Source: Vulcaniibacterium tengchongense (GTDB taxonomy: Bacteria; Pseudomonadota; Gammaproteobacteria; Xanthomonadales; Xanthomonadaceae). From it: a DNA stretch of 64,000 bases. A program made the position numbers and the translations under genes. The notes under the pieces are model-generated. The model was not told where the DNA came from, did not search any database, and was given only the letters and a program-made list of their open reading frames with translations. Position 1 is the first letter of the stretch. The number at the start of each line of letters is the position of its first letter. Shown here in pieces: positions 48,388 through 58,644 of this stretch. The stretch spans positions 1,032,566-1,096,565 of the forward strand of contig NZ_RKQN01000001.1 of NCBI RefSeq assembly GCF_003814555.1, in the 5' to 3' direction.

Positions 48388-48516
48388 CCGCGGGCCGGAA
48401 GGCCGCCGGTCGCGAAACGGGGGCGAGGTTCGCCGGCCGCGGGGCGAAGCAACGACGACGCGAAGCGGCTGGATGGGCCGGACGAAGCGCAAGCCGCGAG
48501 CCGTCCGCGTGCGCTC

Positions 48517-49527
48517 CTACCGCCCGCCCTTCTCGATCAGCCGCTCCAGCAACGCCACCCAGAACGCCTCCGGCAGCTCCGCGCGCACCGGGACGCTGTA
48601 GTGCAGTCCGTTGGCGAACGCGGCGCACTTGACCGCGTCCTTCTCGGTCATCAGTACCGGCAGCTCGCGGCTGCCGAACTCGAAGTCGGACGCCTGGTAG
48701 CGGTGGTGGTCCGGGTAGGCGTGCGGCACCACCGCGATGCCGAAGCCGCGCAGCATCGCGAAGAAGCGCTCCGGGTCGCCGATGCCGGCGACCGCGTGCA
48801 CGCGCTGGCCGGCGAACGCGGCCAGCCGCCGCGGCCGGCCGCCCAGCAGCGGCACGGCGCGATCGGCGAGCAGGCGCATCGGCCATTCGCCGAACCCGGT
48901 GTCGCCGCCCGCGCCCGCGCCGACGTTGACCACGCGGAAGTCGCAATCGGCCGCGCGCCGCGGCGGCTCGCGCAGCGGCCCGGCCGGGAGCAGGCGGCCG
49001 TTGCCGTAGCGGCGGCGGGCGTCGACGACCTCGATCTCGACGTCGCGCGCCAGCCGGTAGTGCTGCAGGCCGTCGTCGCACACCACGACGTCGCAGCCCT
49101 GCCCCGCCAGCGCGCGCGCGGCGGCGGCGCGGTCGCGGTCTACCCGCACCCGGGCGCCGGTGCGCAGGGCGATCAGCAGCGGCTCGTCGCCGGTTCGCGC
49201 GGGGTCGATGCCGGGTTCGGCCCACAGCGCCTCGCGCGGATCCTCGCGGCCATAGCCGCGGCTCGCGACGCCCGGGTTCCAGCCCTCCGCGCGCAGGCGT
49301 TCGACCAGGGCGATGGTCAGCGGGGTCTTGCCCGCGCCGCCGGCGGTGATGTTGCCGACCACCACCACCGGCACGCCCGGATGGCGGCGGCGCAGCAGGC
49401 CGCGCCGGTACAGGCCGCGGCGCAGCCCCGCGACCGCCCCGTACACGCCGGCGAGCAGGCGGGCGCCGGCGGGCACCGGTTCGTCGCCGTACCAGTAGGC
49501 CGGGGGCTGCACCGGGCGCTTGCTCAT
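48517..49527 (-). CDS. lpxK: Tetraacyldisaccharide 4'-kinase
   Basis: 336 residues. Phosphorylates the lipid A disaccharide at the 4' position at the inner-membrane cytoplasmic face. One N-terminal membrane-associated helix (about 22-40) precedes Walker [20 protein letters not shown] and the catalytic-region DDGLQHYRL. The ATG overlaps the msbA stop by 4 nt. This is the usual msbA-lpxK pair; the small Trm112-like ycaR and kdsB that follow in relatives are absent immediately downstream. Confidence 0.96.
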   Translation of the reverse strand: MSKRPVQPPAYWYGDEPVPAGARLLAGVYGAVAGLRRGLYRRGLLRRRHPGVPVVVVGNITAGGAGKTPLTIALVERLRAEGWNPGVASRGYGREDPREALWAEPGIDPARTGDEPLLIALRTGARVRVDRDRAAAARALAGQGCDVVVCDDGLQHYRLARDVEIEVVDARRRYGNGRLLPAGPLREPPRRAADCDFRVVNVGAGAGGDTGFGEWPMRLLADRAVPLLGGRPRRLAAFAGQRVHAVAGIGDPERFFAMLRGFGIAVVPHAYPDHHRYQASDFEFGSRELPVLMTEKDAVKCAAFANGLHYSVPVRAELPEAFWVALLERLIEKGGR

Positions 49528-51275
49528 TCGCCCTCGCGGAACTGCATGCGGTGCAGGCGCGCGTACAGGCCGCCGAGCTCGAGCAGCTCGGCGTGGGTGC
49601 CGCGCTCGACGATGCGCCCCTTGTCCAGCACCAGCACCTGGTCGGCGTGCTCGATGGTCGACAGGCGGTGCGCGATCACCAGCGTGGTGCGGTTCGGCAT
49701 CAGATGCTCGAGCGCGTCCTGCACCAGGCGCTCGGACTCGGCGTCGAGCGCCGCGGTCGCCTCGTCCAGGATCAGGATCGGCGCGTCCTTGAGCATCGCC
49801 CGCGCGATCGCCAGGCGCTGGCGCTGGCCGCCGGACAGGCGCCCGCCGCGGCTGCCGATCTCGGTCTCCATGCCCTGCGGCAGGCGCTCGACGAACTCGC
49901 TGGCGTTGGCGCCGCGCACCGCGCGCTGCAGCGCCTCGGCCGGTGCGTCCTGCAGTTCGCCGTAGGCGACGTTGGCGGCGACTGTGCCGTCGAACAGCAT
50001 CACCTGCTGGCCGACCAGGGCGACCTGCCGGCGCAGGTCGGCCAGCCGGTATTCCTGCAGCGGGTGGCCGTCGAGCAGGATCTGCCCCGCCTCGGCCTCG
50101 TAGAAGCGCGGGATCAGCTTGATCAGGGTCGACTTGCCGCTGCCGGAGCGGCCGACGATCGCGGTCACCGTGCCCGGCCGGGCGGCGAAGCTCACGTCGG
50201 ACAACGCCGGCTCGGCCTGCCCGGGATAGCGCGCGCTCACGCCGCGGAACTCGATCAGCCCCTGCGCGCGCGCCAGCGGCCGCGTGCCGGTGTCGGCCTC
50301 CTCCTCGGCGTCGAGCACGTCGAACAGGCGCTCGGCCGAGGCGACGCCGCGATGCAGCATGCCCTGCACGGTGGTGAGCTGCTTGAGCGCGGGGATGATC
50401 GCCAGCATCGAGGTCATCAGGCTGACGAAGTCGCCGGCGGTCAGGCGCCCGTGTCCGGCCTCGATGCCGGCGAAGAACAGCAGCAGGGCCAGGCCGACCG
50501 CCCCCATCAGCTGCACCACCGCGGAGGAGAGGCTGCGGGTCGATTCCACCTTCAGGCTCAGGCGCAGGTGATGGTCGGCCTGGCCCCGGTAGCGCGCCAG
50601 TTCGGTGCCCTGGGCGCCGTACACCTTCACTTCCTGGTGGTTGCTCAGCGCCTGGTCCGCGGATTGCAGCAGCTGCCCGCCGCTCTCCTGGATGCGGTGG
50701 CCGATGCGCCGGTAGCGGCGGCCGACCGTATCCATCATCCACGCCAGCAGCGGCCCCAGCAGCAGGATCGCCAGGGTCACGCGCCAGCTGTAGTACAGCA
50801 TCACCGCCAGCATCGCCACGACCTGCAGCGACTGCTGCAGCATCACCTTGCCGGCGTCGATCGCCGCCTGCGCGACCTGGTCGCTGTCCGAGCCGAGCCG
50901 GGTCAGCATCGAACCCACCGGCTCGCTGTCGAAGCGCTGCCCGGGCAGGCGCAGGTACTTGCCGAGCACCTCGACGCGCAGGTCGCGGGCGATGCTGCGG
51001 CCGGCGCGCGCCATCGAGGTGTCGGTCAGGTAGCCGGCGATGCCGCGCAGCAGGAAGATGCCGACGATCGCCAGCGGCAGCAGCAAGCGCAGACGATCGT
51101 TGCGGGTGATGAAGGTCTCGTCGACGACATGCTTCATCAGCCAGGTGAACGCGCCGGCCGCGGCCGCCTCGACCAGCAGGCCGACCAGCGCGACCAGCAG
51201 CACGCCGCGATACGGCGCGACGAAACGCAGCAGGCGGCGGTAGATCCGCCAAGGCGACGCCGGCGCCTGGCTCAC
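49524..51275 (-). CDS. msbA: Lipid A/phospholipid flippase MsbA (ABC transporter)
   Basis: 583 residues. Six-TM exporter half fused to an ATPase. TM domain about 20-320; Walker [13 protein letters not shown], signature [15 protein letters not shown], Walker [17 protein letters not shown]. It flips core-lipid A across the inner membrane before Lpt transport. GTG start overlaps the exbD stop (GTGA) and the stop overlaps lpxK, so translation is coupled on both sides. Confidence 0.96.
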   Translation of the reverse strand: MSQAPASPWRIYRRLLRFVAPYRGVLLVALVGLLVEAAAAGAFTWLMKHVVDETFITRNDRLRLLLPLAIVGIFLLRGIAGYLTDTSMARAGRSIARDLRVEVLGKYLRLPGQRFDSEPVGSMLTRLGSDSDQVAQAAIDAGKVMLQQSLQVVAMLAVMLYYSWRVTLAILLLGPLLAWMMDTVGRRYRRIGHRIQESGGQLLQSADQALSNHQEVKVYGAQGTELARYRGQADHHLRLSLKVESTRSLSSAVVQLMGAVGLALLLFFAGIEAGHGRLTAGDFVSLMTSMLAIIPALKQLTTVQGMLHRGVASAERLFDVLDAEEEADTGTRPLARAQGLIEFRGVSARYPGQAEPALSDVSFAARPGTVTAIVGRSGSGKSTLIKLIPRFYEAEAGQILLDGHPLQEYRLADLRRQVALVGQQVMLFDGTVAANVAYGELQDAPAEALQRAVRGANASEFVERLPQGMETEIGSRGGRLSGGQRQRLAIARAMLKDAPILILDEATAALDAESERLVQDALEHLMPNRTTLVIAHRLSTIEHADQVLVLDKGRIVERGTHAELLELGGLYARLHRMQFREGE

Positions 51276-51709
51276 GGCTGCGCTCCGCCCTGGCGCTGCT
51301 CCGGCGCGGTCGCGCTCATCACCTTGCGGAAGCCGAGCTGGCCCAGCGCGTCGTAGACGGTCACCACCGCCTGGTACGGCGTGCGCGCGTCGGCGCGCAG
51401 CAGCACCGGGCGGTCGCGGTCGGCGCCGGCGACCTCGGCGATGGTGCGCTTGAGCGCGTCGACGTCGTCGCGCAGCACCTCGCGGTCGTCGACGAAGTAG
51501 CGGCCCTCGGCGTTGACCAGCACGACCAGCGCACGGTTGGGATCGTTCGCCTGCTCGCCGGTGGCGCGCGGCAATTCCAGCTTGAGCACCGAGCGCGCGT
51601 CGAAGGTCGCGGTAACGACGAAGAAGATGATCAGCACCAGGATCACGTCGATCAACGGGACCAGGTTGATCTCCGGCTCGTCGAAGTTGCGGTAGTCGCG
51701 GATGCGCAT
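51272..51709 (-). CDS. exbD: Biopolymer transporter ExbD/TolR family
   Basis: 145 residues. Short cytoplasmic N-terminus, then one TM helix (about 16-38) containing the functional Asp ([18 protein letters not shown]), then the periplasmic domain. It works with ExbB to energise TonB (or TolA-like partners) using the proton gradient. 13 nt after exbB; overlaps msbA by 4 nt. Confidence 0.94.
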   Translation of the reverse strand: MRIRDYRNFDEPEINLVPLIDVILVLIIFFVVTATFDARSVLKLELPRATGEQANDPNRALVVLVNAEGRYFVDDREVLRDDVDALKRTIAEVAGADRDRPVLLRADARTPYQAVVTVYDALGQLGFRKVMSATAPEQRQGGAQP

Positions 51710-51722
51710 CGCGGTCCTCGCC

Positions 51723-52352
51723 TCAGGCCGCCTGGGCGCGGGCGACGCTGGGCCGGGTGTCGAGCGTGTCCATCAGCGCGATCGCCTCGTGCTCCATCGC
51801 CACGATGTACTCGGCGATGCGCCCGCGGAACCAGCGGTGCGCGACCAGCGCCGGGATCGCCACCAGCATGCCGGCGGCGGTGCAGACCAGCGCCTTGCCG
51901 ATGCCGCCGGCGAGCTGGTTCACGTCGCCGATGCCGTGGTCGAGGATGCCGAGGAACATCTGGATCATGCCGACCACGGTGCCGAACAGGCCGAGCAAGG
52001 GGCCGGCCGCGGCGATCGTGCCGAGCGTGTTCAGGTAGCGCTCCATCTTGTGCACCAGATGGCGGCCGACGTCCTCGATGCGCTCGCGGATCTGGTCGCG
52101 CGGGCGCTGGCGCACGTCGAGCGCGGCGGCCAGCAGCTCGCCCAGCGGCGAGGTCTTGCGCAGGGTGTCGATGTGCGCCGGGTCGAGCTTGCCGGTCGCT
52201 GCCCAGGCGCGGACCTCCTTGCCCAGGTTCGGCGGCAGCACCGCCACCCGGCGCAGCGCCCAGGCGCGTTCGACGATCAGGGCCAACGCCAGCACCGACA
52301 GCAGCAGCAACGGAATCATCGGCCAACCGCCGGCCTTGACCAGTTCCAGCAC
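51723..52352 (-). CDS. exbB: MotA/TolQ/ExbB proton channel family protein
   Basis: 209 residues from a GTG at 52352. Three TM helices (about 10-30, 115-140, 155-180) with GTIAAAGPLLGLFGTVVGMIQMF, the family signature. Partner of ExbD 13 nt downstream. Position next to msbA-lpxK is common in beta- and gammaproteobacteria; which TonB-like protein it drives here is unknown. Confidence 0.94.
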   Translation of the reverse strand: MLELVKAGGWPMIPLLLLSVLALALIVERAWALRRVAVLPPNLGKEVRAWAATGKLDPAHIDTLRKTSPLGELLAAALDVRQRPRDQIRERIEDVGRHLVHKMERYLNTLGTIAAAGPLLGLFGTVVGMIQMFLGILDHGIGDVNQLAGGIGKALVCTAAGMLVAIPALVAHRWFRGRIAEYIVAMEHEAIALMDTLDTRPSVARAQAA

Positions 52353-52370
52353 GCGAACACCCCTCCGGCC

Positions 52371-54959
52371 TCAGCCGTCTCGATCCGGCCGATAGGATAG
52401 CCCAGCCCGCTCCACGCCCGACCGCCGCGCCGCGTCCCACAGGCGCGGCTGTGCCTGGCGTCGCGTTTCGGCGACCGGCCCGCCGCGGCGCAGCCCGATC
52501 CGCAGGGCCCCGCCCTGCGCGGTGTCCAGCACGCGCGCGCCGGCCGCACGCCAGCGCGCCACCACGTCGGCGCGCGGGTGGCCGAAGCGGTTGCCGTGCC
52601 CGCTGGCGACCAGGGCCAGGCGCGCCCCGGTCGCGGCGACGAAGTCCGGATCGGAGGAACCCCCGCTGCCGTGGTGGGCCACCAGCACCACCTCGGCGCG
52701 CAACGCCGCGCGATCGCGCCGCAGCAGGTCGCGCTCGATCACCTCGCCGATGTCGCCGGTCAGCAGCGCGGCGCCGTGGCGGGCCTGCACGCGCAGCACG
52801 CAACTGGACTCGTTGCGCAGATACGGGAAGTGCGCGCCCGGATGCAGCACGCGGAATTCGACCCCGTCCCAGCGCCAGGCCTGCCCGGCGATGCAGGGGC
52901 GCGCCCCGGCGACCGGCGCCTCCGGCGGCGCCAACAGGTCCGCGACCGGGAATTCGCGCCGCACCGCCTCGAGCCCGCCGGCATGGTCGTTGTCGCCGTG
53001 GCTGACCACGGCACGGTCGAGCCGACGCACGCCGAGCGCGCGCAGCGCCGGCACCACCGCGCGTTCGCCCGCGTCGAAACCGTCGCGCACCGCCGGCCCC
53101 ATGTCGTAGAGCAGCGCATGCCGCGCGGTGCGGACCAGCACCGACAGGCCCTGGCCGACGTCGACCACCACCAGCTCGGCCTCGCCCTCGCGCGGCAGGC
53201 GCCGGTCGGGCCACAACAGCGGCAGCCACAGCAGCGCGGCCAGCGTCTTGCCGGGCACGCCGCGCGGCAGCAGCAGCCAGAACGCGCCGAGCAGCGCCAG
53301 CGGCAGGGCGAACCAGCGCGCCTCCGGCAGCCACCACAGCGCCAGTCCGCTCGCCGCGAAGCGTTCGAACAGCGGCCAGCTCAGCTCGAAGCACCAGGCC
53401 GCCGCGCGCCAGGCCCAGGCACCCGCCCCGAGATGCAGCGCCTCCAGAGCCAGCCCGAGCAGCGACAGCGGCACCACCACCAGGCTCCACCACGGCACCG
53501 CGACCAGGTTCGCCAGCGGCCCGGCGAGCGATGCCTGGCCGAACAGCGCCACGCACAGCGGCAGCAGCCCGAGCGTGGCCACGCCCTGCGCGGACAGGAA
53601 ATCGCGCAGCGGCTTGCGCGGGCCCTGCGGCGGCAGGCACCACAACAGCCAGGCCACGCCGAGGAAGCTGAGCCAGAAGCCGGCGCCGAGCACCGCCAGC
53701 GGATCGACCAGCAGCACCGCGATCGCCGCCAACGCCAGCGCGTCGGCGCCGCGCAGCGGCCGCCGCAACAGGCGCAGCGAGGCGACCACCGCGATCATCA
53801 GCAGCGTGCGCACGGTCGGCAGCGCGAAGCCCGCCACCGCCGTGTACAGCGCGGCGCCGAACGCGCCGGCGGCCGCCGCAGGCAACGGCGCCGGCCAGCG
53901 CCGCGCCAGGCCCGGCCACAGCCACCACAATCCGCGCGCGAACAGGGCGAAGCCGCCGGCCACCAGGCCGACGTGGAAGCCCGAGATCGCGATCAGGTGG
54001 GTCAGGCCGTTGGCGCGCAGCACCTGCCAGTCCGCGTCGTCGAGCGCGCGGGTGTCGCCGAGCGCCAGGGCGCGGATGAAGCGGGAGGCGTCGGGATGCC
54101 GCGCCCCATCGGCCGCGGCCGGCCCGGTGCCGCCGTCGCCCGTGCGGGCGCCCAGCGACTCCGCCGTCGGCGCCGCGCCCCGTTCGCGAGCCGCGGCGCC
54201 GGGTTCCCGCTCGGACGGCGGCGACGCAGCGGGTTCCTGCCGCGGAAGCGGATCGGATGGCACGGGCGTCACCGCGCCGGAAGGCGTCCGAGGCGGAGCC
54301 GCCCCGGTTTCCACCGGATGCACGGCGGCGGCGATCCGCAGCGACATCCGCTCGCGCCAGGCGGCCAGGCCGTGCGGCGCCCGCAGGCGCTCGGCCAAGG
54401 CCGGTGCGCGCACGTAGCCGGTCGCGGCGATGCGCTGGGCCAGCATGTGCTTCTCCGCGTCGGCGCCACCGGAATTGCGCAGGCCGCGCGGCGCGCGCAG
54501 GCGCATCTGCAGCCGCCAGCGCTGGCCCGCCTGCAACAGGCGCGCGCGCACGGCCGGATCGTCGTCGTACCACGACAGGCGCAGGCGCCGGCCGCGCAGC
54601 GGCTCGGGCAGCGCCGGGTCGCGGTCGGTCTCGAACAGGAAGCGGGTGCGGCGCGGCTCGTGTTCGGGCAGATCGGCGATGCGCCCGGTCACGACCGCGT
54701 CGCGCTTGTCCCAGCTGCTCGGCAACTGGCGCGCCAGCGCGTGCGCGGCGTGCAACCCGGCGAGGGCGAAGCCGAACGCGAAGGCGGCCGCAAGCCGCCA
54801 GCGCGGCCTCCGCCACCACAGCGCTCCGGCGCCGAGCAGCAGCGACACCGAGAGCGGCCACGGCATCAGCCCGGGCAGCCACAGGCAGGCGACGACGCCC
54901 GCGAGCAGCGCCGCGGCGGCGGCGATTCCGAACGGCGGCGTCCCTGCCGCATCGCGCAT
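52371..54959 (-). CDS. comEC: DNA internalisation-related competence protein ComEC/Rec2
   Basis: 862 residues. Inner-membrane channel for single-stranded DNA uptake. N-terminal TM and OB-like soluble part (about 1-210), an unusual disordered insert (about 216-289), the Competence TM domain (about 290-580, LTHLIAISGFHVGLVAGGFALF), and a C-terminal metallo-beta-lactamase-like domain (ELVVVDVGQGLSVLV, VVSHGDNDHAGGL). It lies 3 nt after lolD and 18 nt before exbB. It implies potential natural transformation, but other com/pil genes are not in the window. Confidence 0.95.
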   Translation of the reverse strand: MRDAAGTPPFGIAAAAALLAGVVACLWLPGLMPWPLSVSLLLGAGALWWRRPRWRLAAAFAFGFALAGLHAAHALARQLPSSWDKRDAVVTGRIADLPEHEPRRTRFLFETDRDPALPEPLRGRRLRLSWYDDDPAVRARLLQAGQRWRLQMRLRAPRGLRNSGGADAEKHMLAQRIAATGYVRAPALAERLRAPHGLAAWRERMSLRIAAAVHPVETGAAPPRTPSGAVTPVPSDPLPRQEPAASPPSEREPGAAARERGAAPTAESLGARTGDGGTGPAAADGARHPDASRFIRALALGDTRALDDADWQVLRANGLTHLIAISGFHVGLVAGGFALFARGLWWLWPGLARRWPAPLPAAAAGAFGAALYTAVAGFALPTVRTLLMIAVVASLRLLRRPLRGADALALAAIAVLLVDPLAVLGAGFWLSFLGVAWLLWCLPPQGPRKPLRDFLSAQGVATLGLLPLCVALFGQASLAGPLANLVAVPWWSLVVVPLSLLGLALEALHLGAGAWAWRAAAWCFELSWPLFERFAASGLALWWLPEARWFALPLALLGAFWLLLPRGVPGKTLAALLWLPLLWPDRRLPREGEAELVVVDVGQGLSVLVRTARHALLYDMGPAVRDGFDAGERAVVPALRALGVRRLDRAVVSHGDNDHAGGLEAVRREFPVADLLAPPEAPVAGARPCIAGQAWRWDGVEFRVLHPGAHFPYLRNESSCVLRVQARHGAALLTGDIGEVIERDLLRRDRAALRAEVVLVAHHGSGGSSDPDFVAATGARLALVASGHGNRFGHPRADVVARWRAAGARVLDTAQGGALRIGLRRGGPVAETRRQAQPRLWDAARRSGVERAGLSYRPDRDG

Positions 54960-54962
54960 CGG

Positions 54963-55700
54963 CTAGACCTCGTCGGGAGCGAGCTCGCGCAACCGGCCTT
55001 CGTGCAGCTCCAGCACGCGGTCCAGGCGCCGCGCGAGGCGGCGGTCGTGGGTCACCAGCACCAGGCTGGTGCCCTGCTCGCGATTGAGCGCGAGCATCAG
55101 CTCGAACACGGTCTCGGCGGTCTTCTCGTCGAGATTGCCGGTGGGCTCGTCGCCGAGCACGCAAGCCGGTTTGTTGACCAGCGCGCGCGCGACCGCGGCG
55201 CGCTGGCGCTCGCCGCCGGACAGCTCGCCCGGCTTGTGCTCGAGGCGGTGGCCCAGCCCGACCGCTTCCAGCAGCGCGCGCGCGCGCTTGCCGGCGTCGC
55301 CGACGTCCGCGCCGGCCAGCAGCACCGGCAGCATCACGTTCTCCAGCGCGGTGAACTCGGGCAGCAGATGGTGGAACTGGTAGACGAAGCCCAGGGCCTG
55401 GTTGCGCAACCGGCCGCGCTCCGCGTCCGACAGCGCGCTCATCTTCTGCCCGGCGACGAACACCTCGCCCGCCGTCGGCGTGTCCAGGCCGCCGAGCAGG
55501 TGCAGCAGCGTGCTCTTGCCGGCGCCGGAGGCGCCGAGCACGGCGACCGTCTCGTGCGCGGCCACGCTCAGGTTGAGGCCGGCGAACACCGGGGTACGCA
55601 GCTTGCCTTCCTGGTAGGTCATCGACAGCCCTTCGGCGCGGATGACCTCCTGTCCGTTCTTCCGCATCGTCCGGGTTTCCAGGTCGCGAAGGTCACTCAT
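54963..55700 (-). CDS. lolD: Lipoprotein-releasing ABC transporter ATPase LolD
   Basis: 245 residues. ATPase of LolCDE, which extracts outer-membrane lipoproteins for LolA. Walker [17 protein letters not shown], the Lol-specific [15 protein letters not shown], signature [15 protein letters not shown], Walker [13 protein letters not shown]. Its first 8 bp overlap the end of lolC. A short N-terminal extension (about 15 residues) precedes the usual start. Confidence 0.96.
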   Translation of the reverse strand: MSDLRDLETRTMRKNGQEVIRAEGLSMTYQEGKLRTPVFAGLNLSVAAHETVAVLGASGAGKSTLLHLLGGLDTPTAGEVFVAGQKMSALSDAERGRLRNQALGFVYQFHHLLPEFTALENVMLPVLLAGADVGDAGKRARALLEAVGLGHRLEHKPGELSGGERQRAAVARALVNKPACVLGDEPTGNLDEKTAETVFELMLALNREQGTSLVLVTHDRRLARRLDRVLELHEGRLRELAPDEV

Positions 55701-56937
55701 AGCGCAGCGCCTCCGCCGGGGCCGTGCGCGCGGCGCGCCAGGCCGGGTACAGCGTGGCCAGGAAGGCCATGGCCAACGCCACGCAGGCGATCACGATCAC
55801 GTCGCCGGCCTGCAGGTCGGTCGGCAGGCCGGTGATGTAGTAGACGTCCTCCGGCAGCAGCTGCACGCCCAGCACCGCCTCGATCGCCTTGAGGATGTGC
55901 TCCAGGTTGAGCGTGAGCACGATGCCGCCGATCACCCCGGCCACGGTGCCGATGATGCCGATCAGCGACCCCTGCACCACGAACACCTGCATCACCCCGC
56001 GCGGGGTCAGGCCGAGGGTGCGCAGAATGGCGATGTCGGCCTGCTTGTCGGTGACCAGCATCACCTGCGAGGACACCAGGTTGAACGCGCCCATCGCGAT
56101 GATCAGCGACAGCAGGATCGCCATCACCGTCTTCTCCATCCTCAGCGCGCGGAACATGTTGGCGTTCTCGCTGGTCCAGTCGCTCACGCGGTAGGGCCCG
56201 CCCAGGCGCAGGGCCAGGTCGCGGGCCACGTTCCAGGCCTGGTCCATGTCGTGCAGGCGCAGGCGCACGCCGGTGACGCCGTCGCCCATGCGCAACAGGC
56301 GCTGCATGTCGCGCAGGTTCGCCACCGCCAGGCCCTTGTCGAATTCGTTGTAGCCCGCCTCGAAGATGCCGCTGACGGTGAACCGCTTGAACTGCGGCAG
56401 CGCCCCGATCGGCGAGCCGCGCGCATCCGCCAGCATCACCACGACCTGGTCGCCGACGTTGACGCCGAGCCACAGCGCCAGTTCCTTGCCCAGCACCAGG
56501 TTGAAGCTGCCCGGGGTGAGCGAATCGAGCCGGCCCTGCACCATCTTCTCGGCCAGCACCGAGACCTTGCCCTCCTCGCCCGGCAGCACGCCGCGGATCA
56601 GCGCCGGCTGCTGGCGCACGCCGTTGATCAGCGCTTCCTTCTCGATGTAGGGCGCGGCGCCGGCGACGCGCGGATCGCGCAACGCGGTGCTTACCGCCTG
56701 CGACCAGCCCAGCACCGGCTCGCCGTAGCCGCTGACCGTCGCGTGCGCGGCCATCTGCAGCATGCGGTCGCGGATCTCGCGCTGGAAGCCGCTCATCACC
56801 GCCAGCGTGGTGATCAGCGCCGTCACCCCCAGCGCGATGCCCAGCACCGACGCCAGCGAGATGAAGGATATGAAGCCGTTGCGGCGTTTGGCGCGCAGGT
56901 AGCGCAGGCCGATGGCGACGGGGATCGGTTTGAACAT
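55693..56937 (-). CDS. lolC: Lipoprotein-releasing system permease LolC/LolE
   Basis: 414 residues from ATG 56937, where family members begin ([43 protein letters not shown]). Four TM helices with a large periplasmic MacB-like domain between TM1 and TM2, and FtsX-like TM2-4 at the end. Only one permease gene is present, so the transporter is either a LolC homodimer (LolF type) or LolE is elsewhere. 22 nt after ygfX. Confidence 0.95.
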   Translation of the reverse strand: MFKPIPVAIGLRYLRAKRRNGFISFISLASVLGIALGVTALITTLAVMSGFQREIRDRMLQMAAHATVSGYGEPVLGWSQAVSTALRDPRVAGAAPYIEKEALINGVRQQPALIRGVLPGEEGKVSVLAEKMVQGRLDSLTPGSFNLVLGKELALWLGVNVGDQVVVMLADARGSPIGALPQFKRFTVSGIFEAGYNEFDKGLAVANLRDMQRLLRMGDGVTGVRLRLHDMDQAWNVARDLALRLGGPYRVSDWTSENANMFRALRMEKTVMAILLSLIIAMGAFNLVSSQVMLVTDKQADIAILRTLGLTPRGVMQVFVVQGSLIGIIGTVAGVIGGIVLTLNLEHILKAIEAVLGVQLLPEDVYYITGLPTDLQAGDVIVIACVALAMAFLATLYPAWRAARTAPAEALRYE

Positions 56938-56959
56938 GCGGGAGGACTCGGGTGGCCGG

Positions 56960-57430
56960 CTATGGTGCCATCGAACGCGCGCTTCGCGCAGGCGCTTGGA
57001 CCGGAACGGCCAGGCGCAGTTCACGCCGCGACGCCGGGTCGAGGGTGTCCGGCCACCACGCCAGCCGGTGCCGGCGTCCGTCGCGGTCGCGGTACTGGGC
57101 GAACGCGAGGGTGCCGCGCCAGCGCAGCGCGAACGCCTCGACCGGTTCGCCGTCGACCCTCACTTGGCCTGCTCGCGCGGCGATCGCCAGCGCGCGCGGG
57201 CGCCGCCGCAGTTCCCGTCGTGCCAGGCGCACGCCCTGCGTTGCCGCGGCCAGCGACAGCGGGGCCGCCACCGGCCAGGGCGCTTCGCTGGCCCAGACCG
57301 CCGCCGCCGCGAGCATTCCCGACACCGACAACGCGCCGGCCAGCAGCCGCGAAGGCCGCCACGGCAGCCGGCCTTCGGCCTCAGGCCGGCAGTTCGCGGA
57401 TCCGCTGGACGAGTCGCTCGAGGTCGCCAT
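56960..57430 (-). CDS. ygfX: YgfX/CptA-like membrane protein
   Basis: 156 residues. Two adjoining hydrophobic segments (about 29-47 and 50-62) precede a soluble C-terminal part ([39 protein letters not shown]), matching YgfX, the small protein encoded with SdhE. In E. coli it is described as a membrane toxin-like partner of YgfY/SdhE and as affecting the cytoskeleton; that function is debated. The start at 57430 overlaps sdhE by 50 bp, longer than usual, so an internal non-ATG start nearer 57380 is possible. Confidence 0.78.
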   Translation of the reverse strand: MATSSDSSSGSANCRPEAEGRLPWRPSRLLAGALSVSGMLAAAAVWASEAPWPVAAPLSLAAATQGVRLARRELRRRPRALAIAARAGQVRVDGEPVEAFALRWRGTLAFAQYRDRDGRRHRLAWWPDTLDPASRRELRLAVPVQAPARSARSMAP

Positions 57431-57698
57431 CGGCGCAGGTCTCGTAGCCCATGAACCAGCGCCAGAGCTTATCGTCCTCGGTTTCCAGCAACCGTAGGAA
57501 AACGCCGCGTTCGGCGTCGGGAGCCTGCCGCCATGCGCGGTCGAGATACCGCTCGAGCAGGCGGTCCAGTTCGCGCATGCCGCGCCGGCAACGCCAGCGC
57601 AGGCGGGACAGTTCGCGGTCCTCCCCGTCGCGCATCGCGCCGTCGCCGGCGACGGTTCCGGCAGGGTCGTTGAGCGGAGGCGAAGCCATCGTCGTCAT
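57381..57698 (-). CDS. sdhE: Succinate dehydrogenase assembly factor SdhE
   Basis: 105 residues from ATG 57698 (in-frame ATGs at 57689 and 57635; the last gives an 84-residue form close to typical size). SdhE promotes covalent FAD attachment to SdhA. The conserved core is [20 protein letters not shown] with the RGMRE motif. It lies 59 nt after sdhB in the complex II operon and overlaps ygfX. The extra N-terminal residues are Pro/Ala/Gly-rich and may not be translated. Confidence 0.9.
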   Translation of the reverse strand: MTTMASPPLNDPAGTVAGDGAMRDGEDRELSRLRWRCRRGMRELDRLLERYLDRAWRQAPDAERGVFLRLLETEDDKLWRWFMGYETCADGDLERLVQRIRELPA

Positions 57699-57757
57699 AC
57701 CGGCTGCATCGGCGGGGTGCGCGCCTTCGTGGCGACGGGCGCTCCCTTCGATCCGGC

Positions 57758-58540
57758 TCAGACCCGCCGCGCCAGCATCAGCTTCTTGATCTCGCCGATC
57801 GCCCAGGCGGGGTTCAGCCCCTTCGGGCAGGTGCGGGCGCAGTTCATGATCGTGTGGCAGCGGTACAGCTTGAACGGATCCTCCAGGTCGTCCAGGCGCG
57901 CGCCGGTGTCCTCGTCGCGGCTGTCGGCGATCCAGCGATAGGCCTGCAGCAGGATCGCCGGGCCGAGGTAGCGGTCGCCGTTCCACCAGTAGCTCGGGCA
58001 GCTGGTCGAGCAGCACGCGCACAGGATGCACTCGTACAGCCCGTCGAGCTTCTTGCGGTCCTCCGGCGACTGCAGGCGCTCGCGGTCCGACGGCGTCGGG
58101 CTCTGCGTGCGCAGCCAGGGCTTGATCGAGGCGTACTGGGCGTAGAAATGGGTCAGGTCCGGCACCAGGTCCTTCACCACCGGCATGTGCGGCAGCGGGT
58201 AGATCGGCACCTCCGGCTTCTCGCAGTCGGCGATCGCCTTGGTGCAGGCCAGGGTATTGGTGCCGTCGATGTTCATCGCGCACGAGCCGCAGATGCCCTC
58301 GCGGCAGGAGCGGCGGAACGTGAGCGTCGGGTCGATCTCGTTCTTGATCTTGATCAGCGCGTCCAGGACCATCGGCCCGCACGAGGCCAGGTCGACCTCG
58401 TAGGTGTCCACGCGCGGATTCATGCCGTCGTCCGGATTCCAGCGGTAGACCTTGAAGACGCGCGGCTGCTTGGCGCCGGGCGAAGCCCAATGGCGGCCCT
58501 TCTGGATCTGCGAGTTCTTGGGGAGGGTGAATTCGGCCAT
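57758..58540 (-). CDS. sdhB: Succinate dehydrogenase iron-sulfur subunit
   Basis: 260 residues. Electron-transfer subunit of complex II. [2Fe-2S] ligands in [21 protein letters not shown]; [4Fe-4S] and [3Fe-4S] ligands in [16 protein letters not shown] and [17 protein letters not shown]. The 104 nt between sdhA and sdhB hold a repeat-rich segment, which is unusual in sdh operons. Confidence 0.98.
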   Translation of the reverse strand: MAEFTLPKNSQIQKGRHWASPGAKQPRVFKVYRWNPDDGMNPRVDTYEVDLASCGPMVLDALIKIKNEIDPTLTFRRSCREGICGSCAMNIDGTNTLACTKAIADCEKPEVPIYPLPHMPVVKDLVPDLTHFYAQYASIKPWLRTQSPTPSDRERLQSPEDRKKLDGLYECILCACCSTSCPSYWWNGDRYLGPAILLQAYRWIADSRDEDTGARLDDLEDPFKLYRCHTIMNCARTCPKGLNPAWAIGEIKKLMLARRV

Positions 58541-58548
58541 GTCGGAAA

Positions 58549-58642
58549 TCCGGGATTCGGGATTGGAGATTCGAGATTCGCGGAAGCGGGAACGCTACGG
58601 CCGTGGCCCTTGCGCACCCCGATCCCGAATCTCGAACCCCGG
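58549..58642 (-). repeat. GGGATTCG-type heptad repeats and inverted repeat between sdhA and sdhB
   Basis: The left arm (58550-58580) has four tandem 7-mers: GGATTCG, GGATTGG, AGATTCG, AGATTCG. The right arm (58617-58641) is a similar unit in inverse orientation (GATCCCGAATCTCGAACCCC). About 36 nt lie between them, and the pair could form a stem-loop in the sdh mRNA. Xanthomonadaceae intergenic regions often carry GGGATTCGGGATTCG arrays (recalled from general knowledge). Confidence 0.6.
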
Positions 58643-58644
58643 CC

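Noticed and set aside
45945-48516. Direct repeats marking the receptor insertion
   Set aside because: Both flanks were compared by eye and no convincing matching repeats or attachment sites were found, so the mechanism of insertion is left open.
48517-51252. 911-residue fusion frame covering lpxK and msbA
   Set aside because: Only the last 336 codons (lpxK) are genuine; the upstream part is msbA read in the wrong frame.
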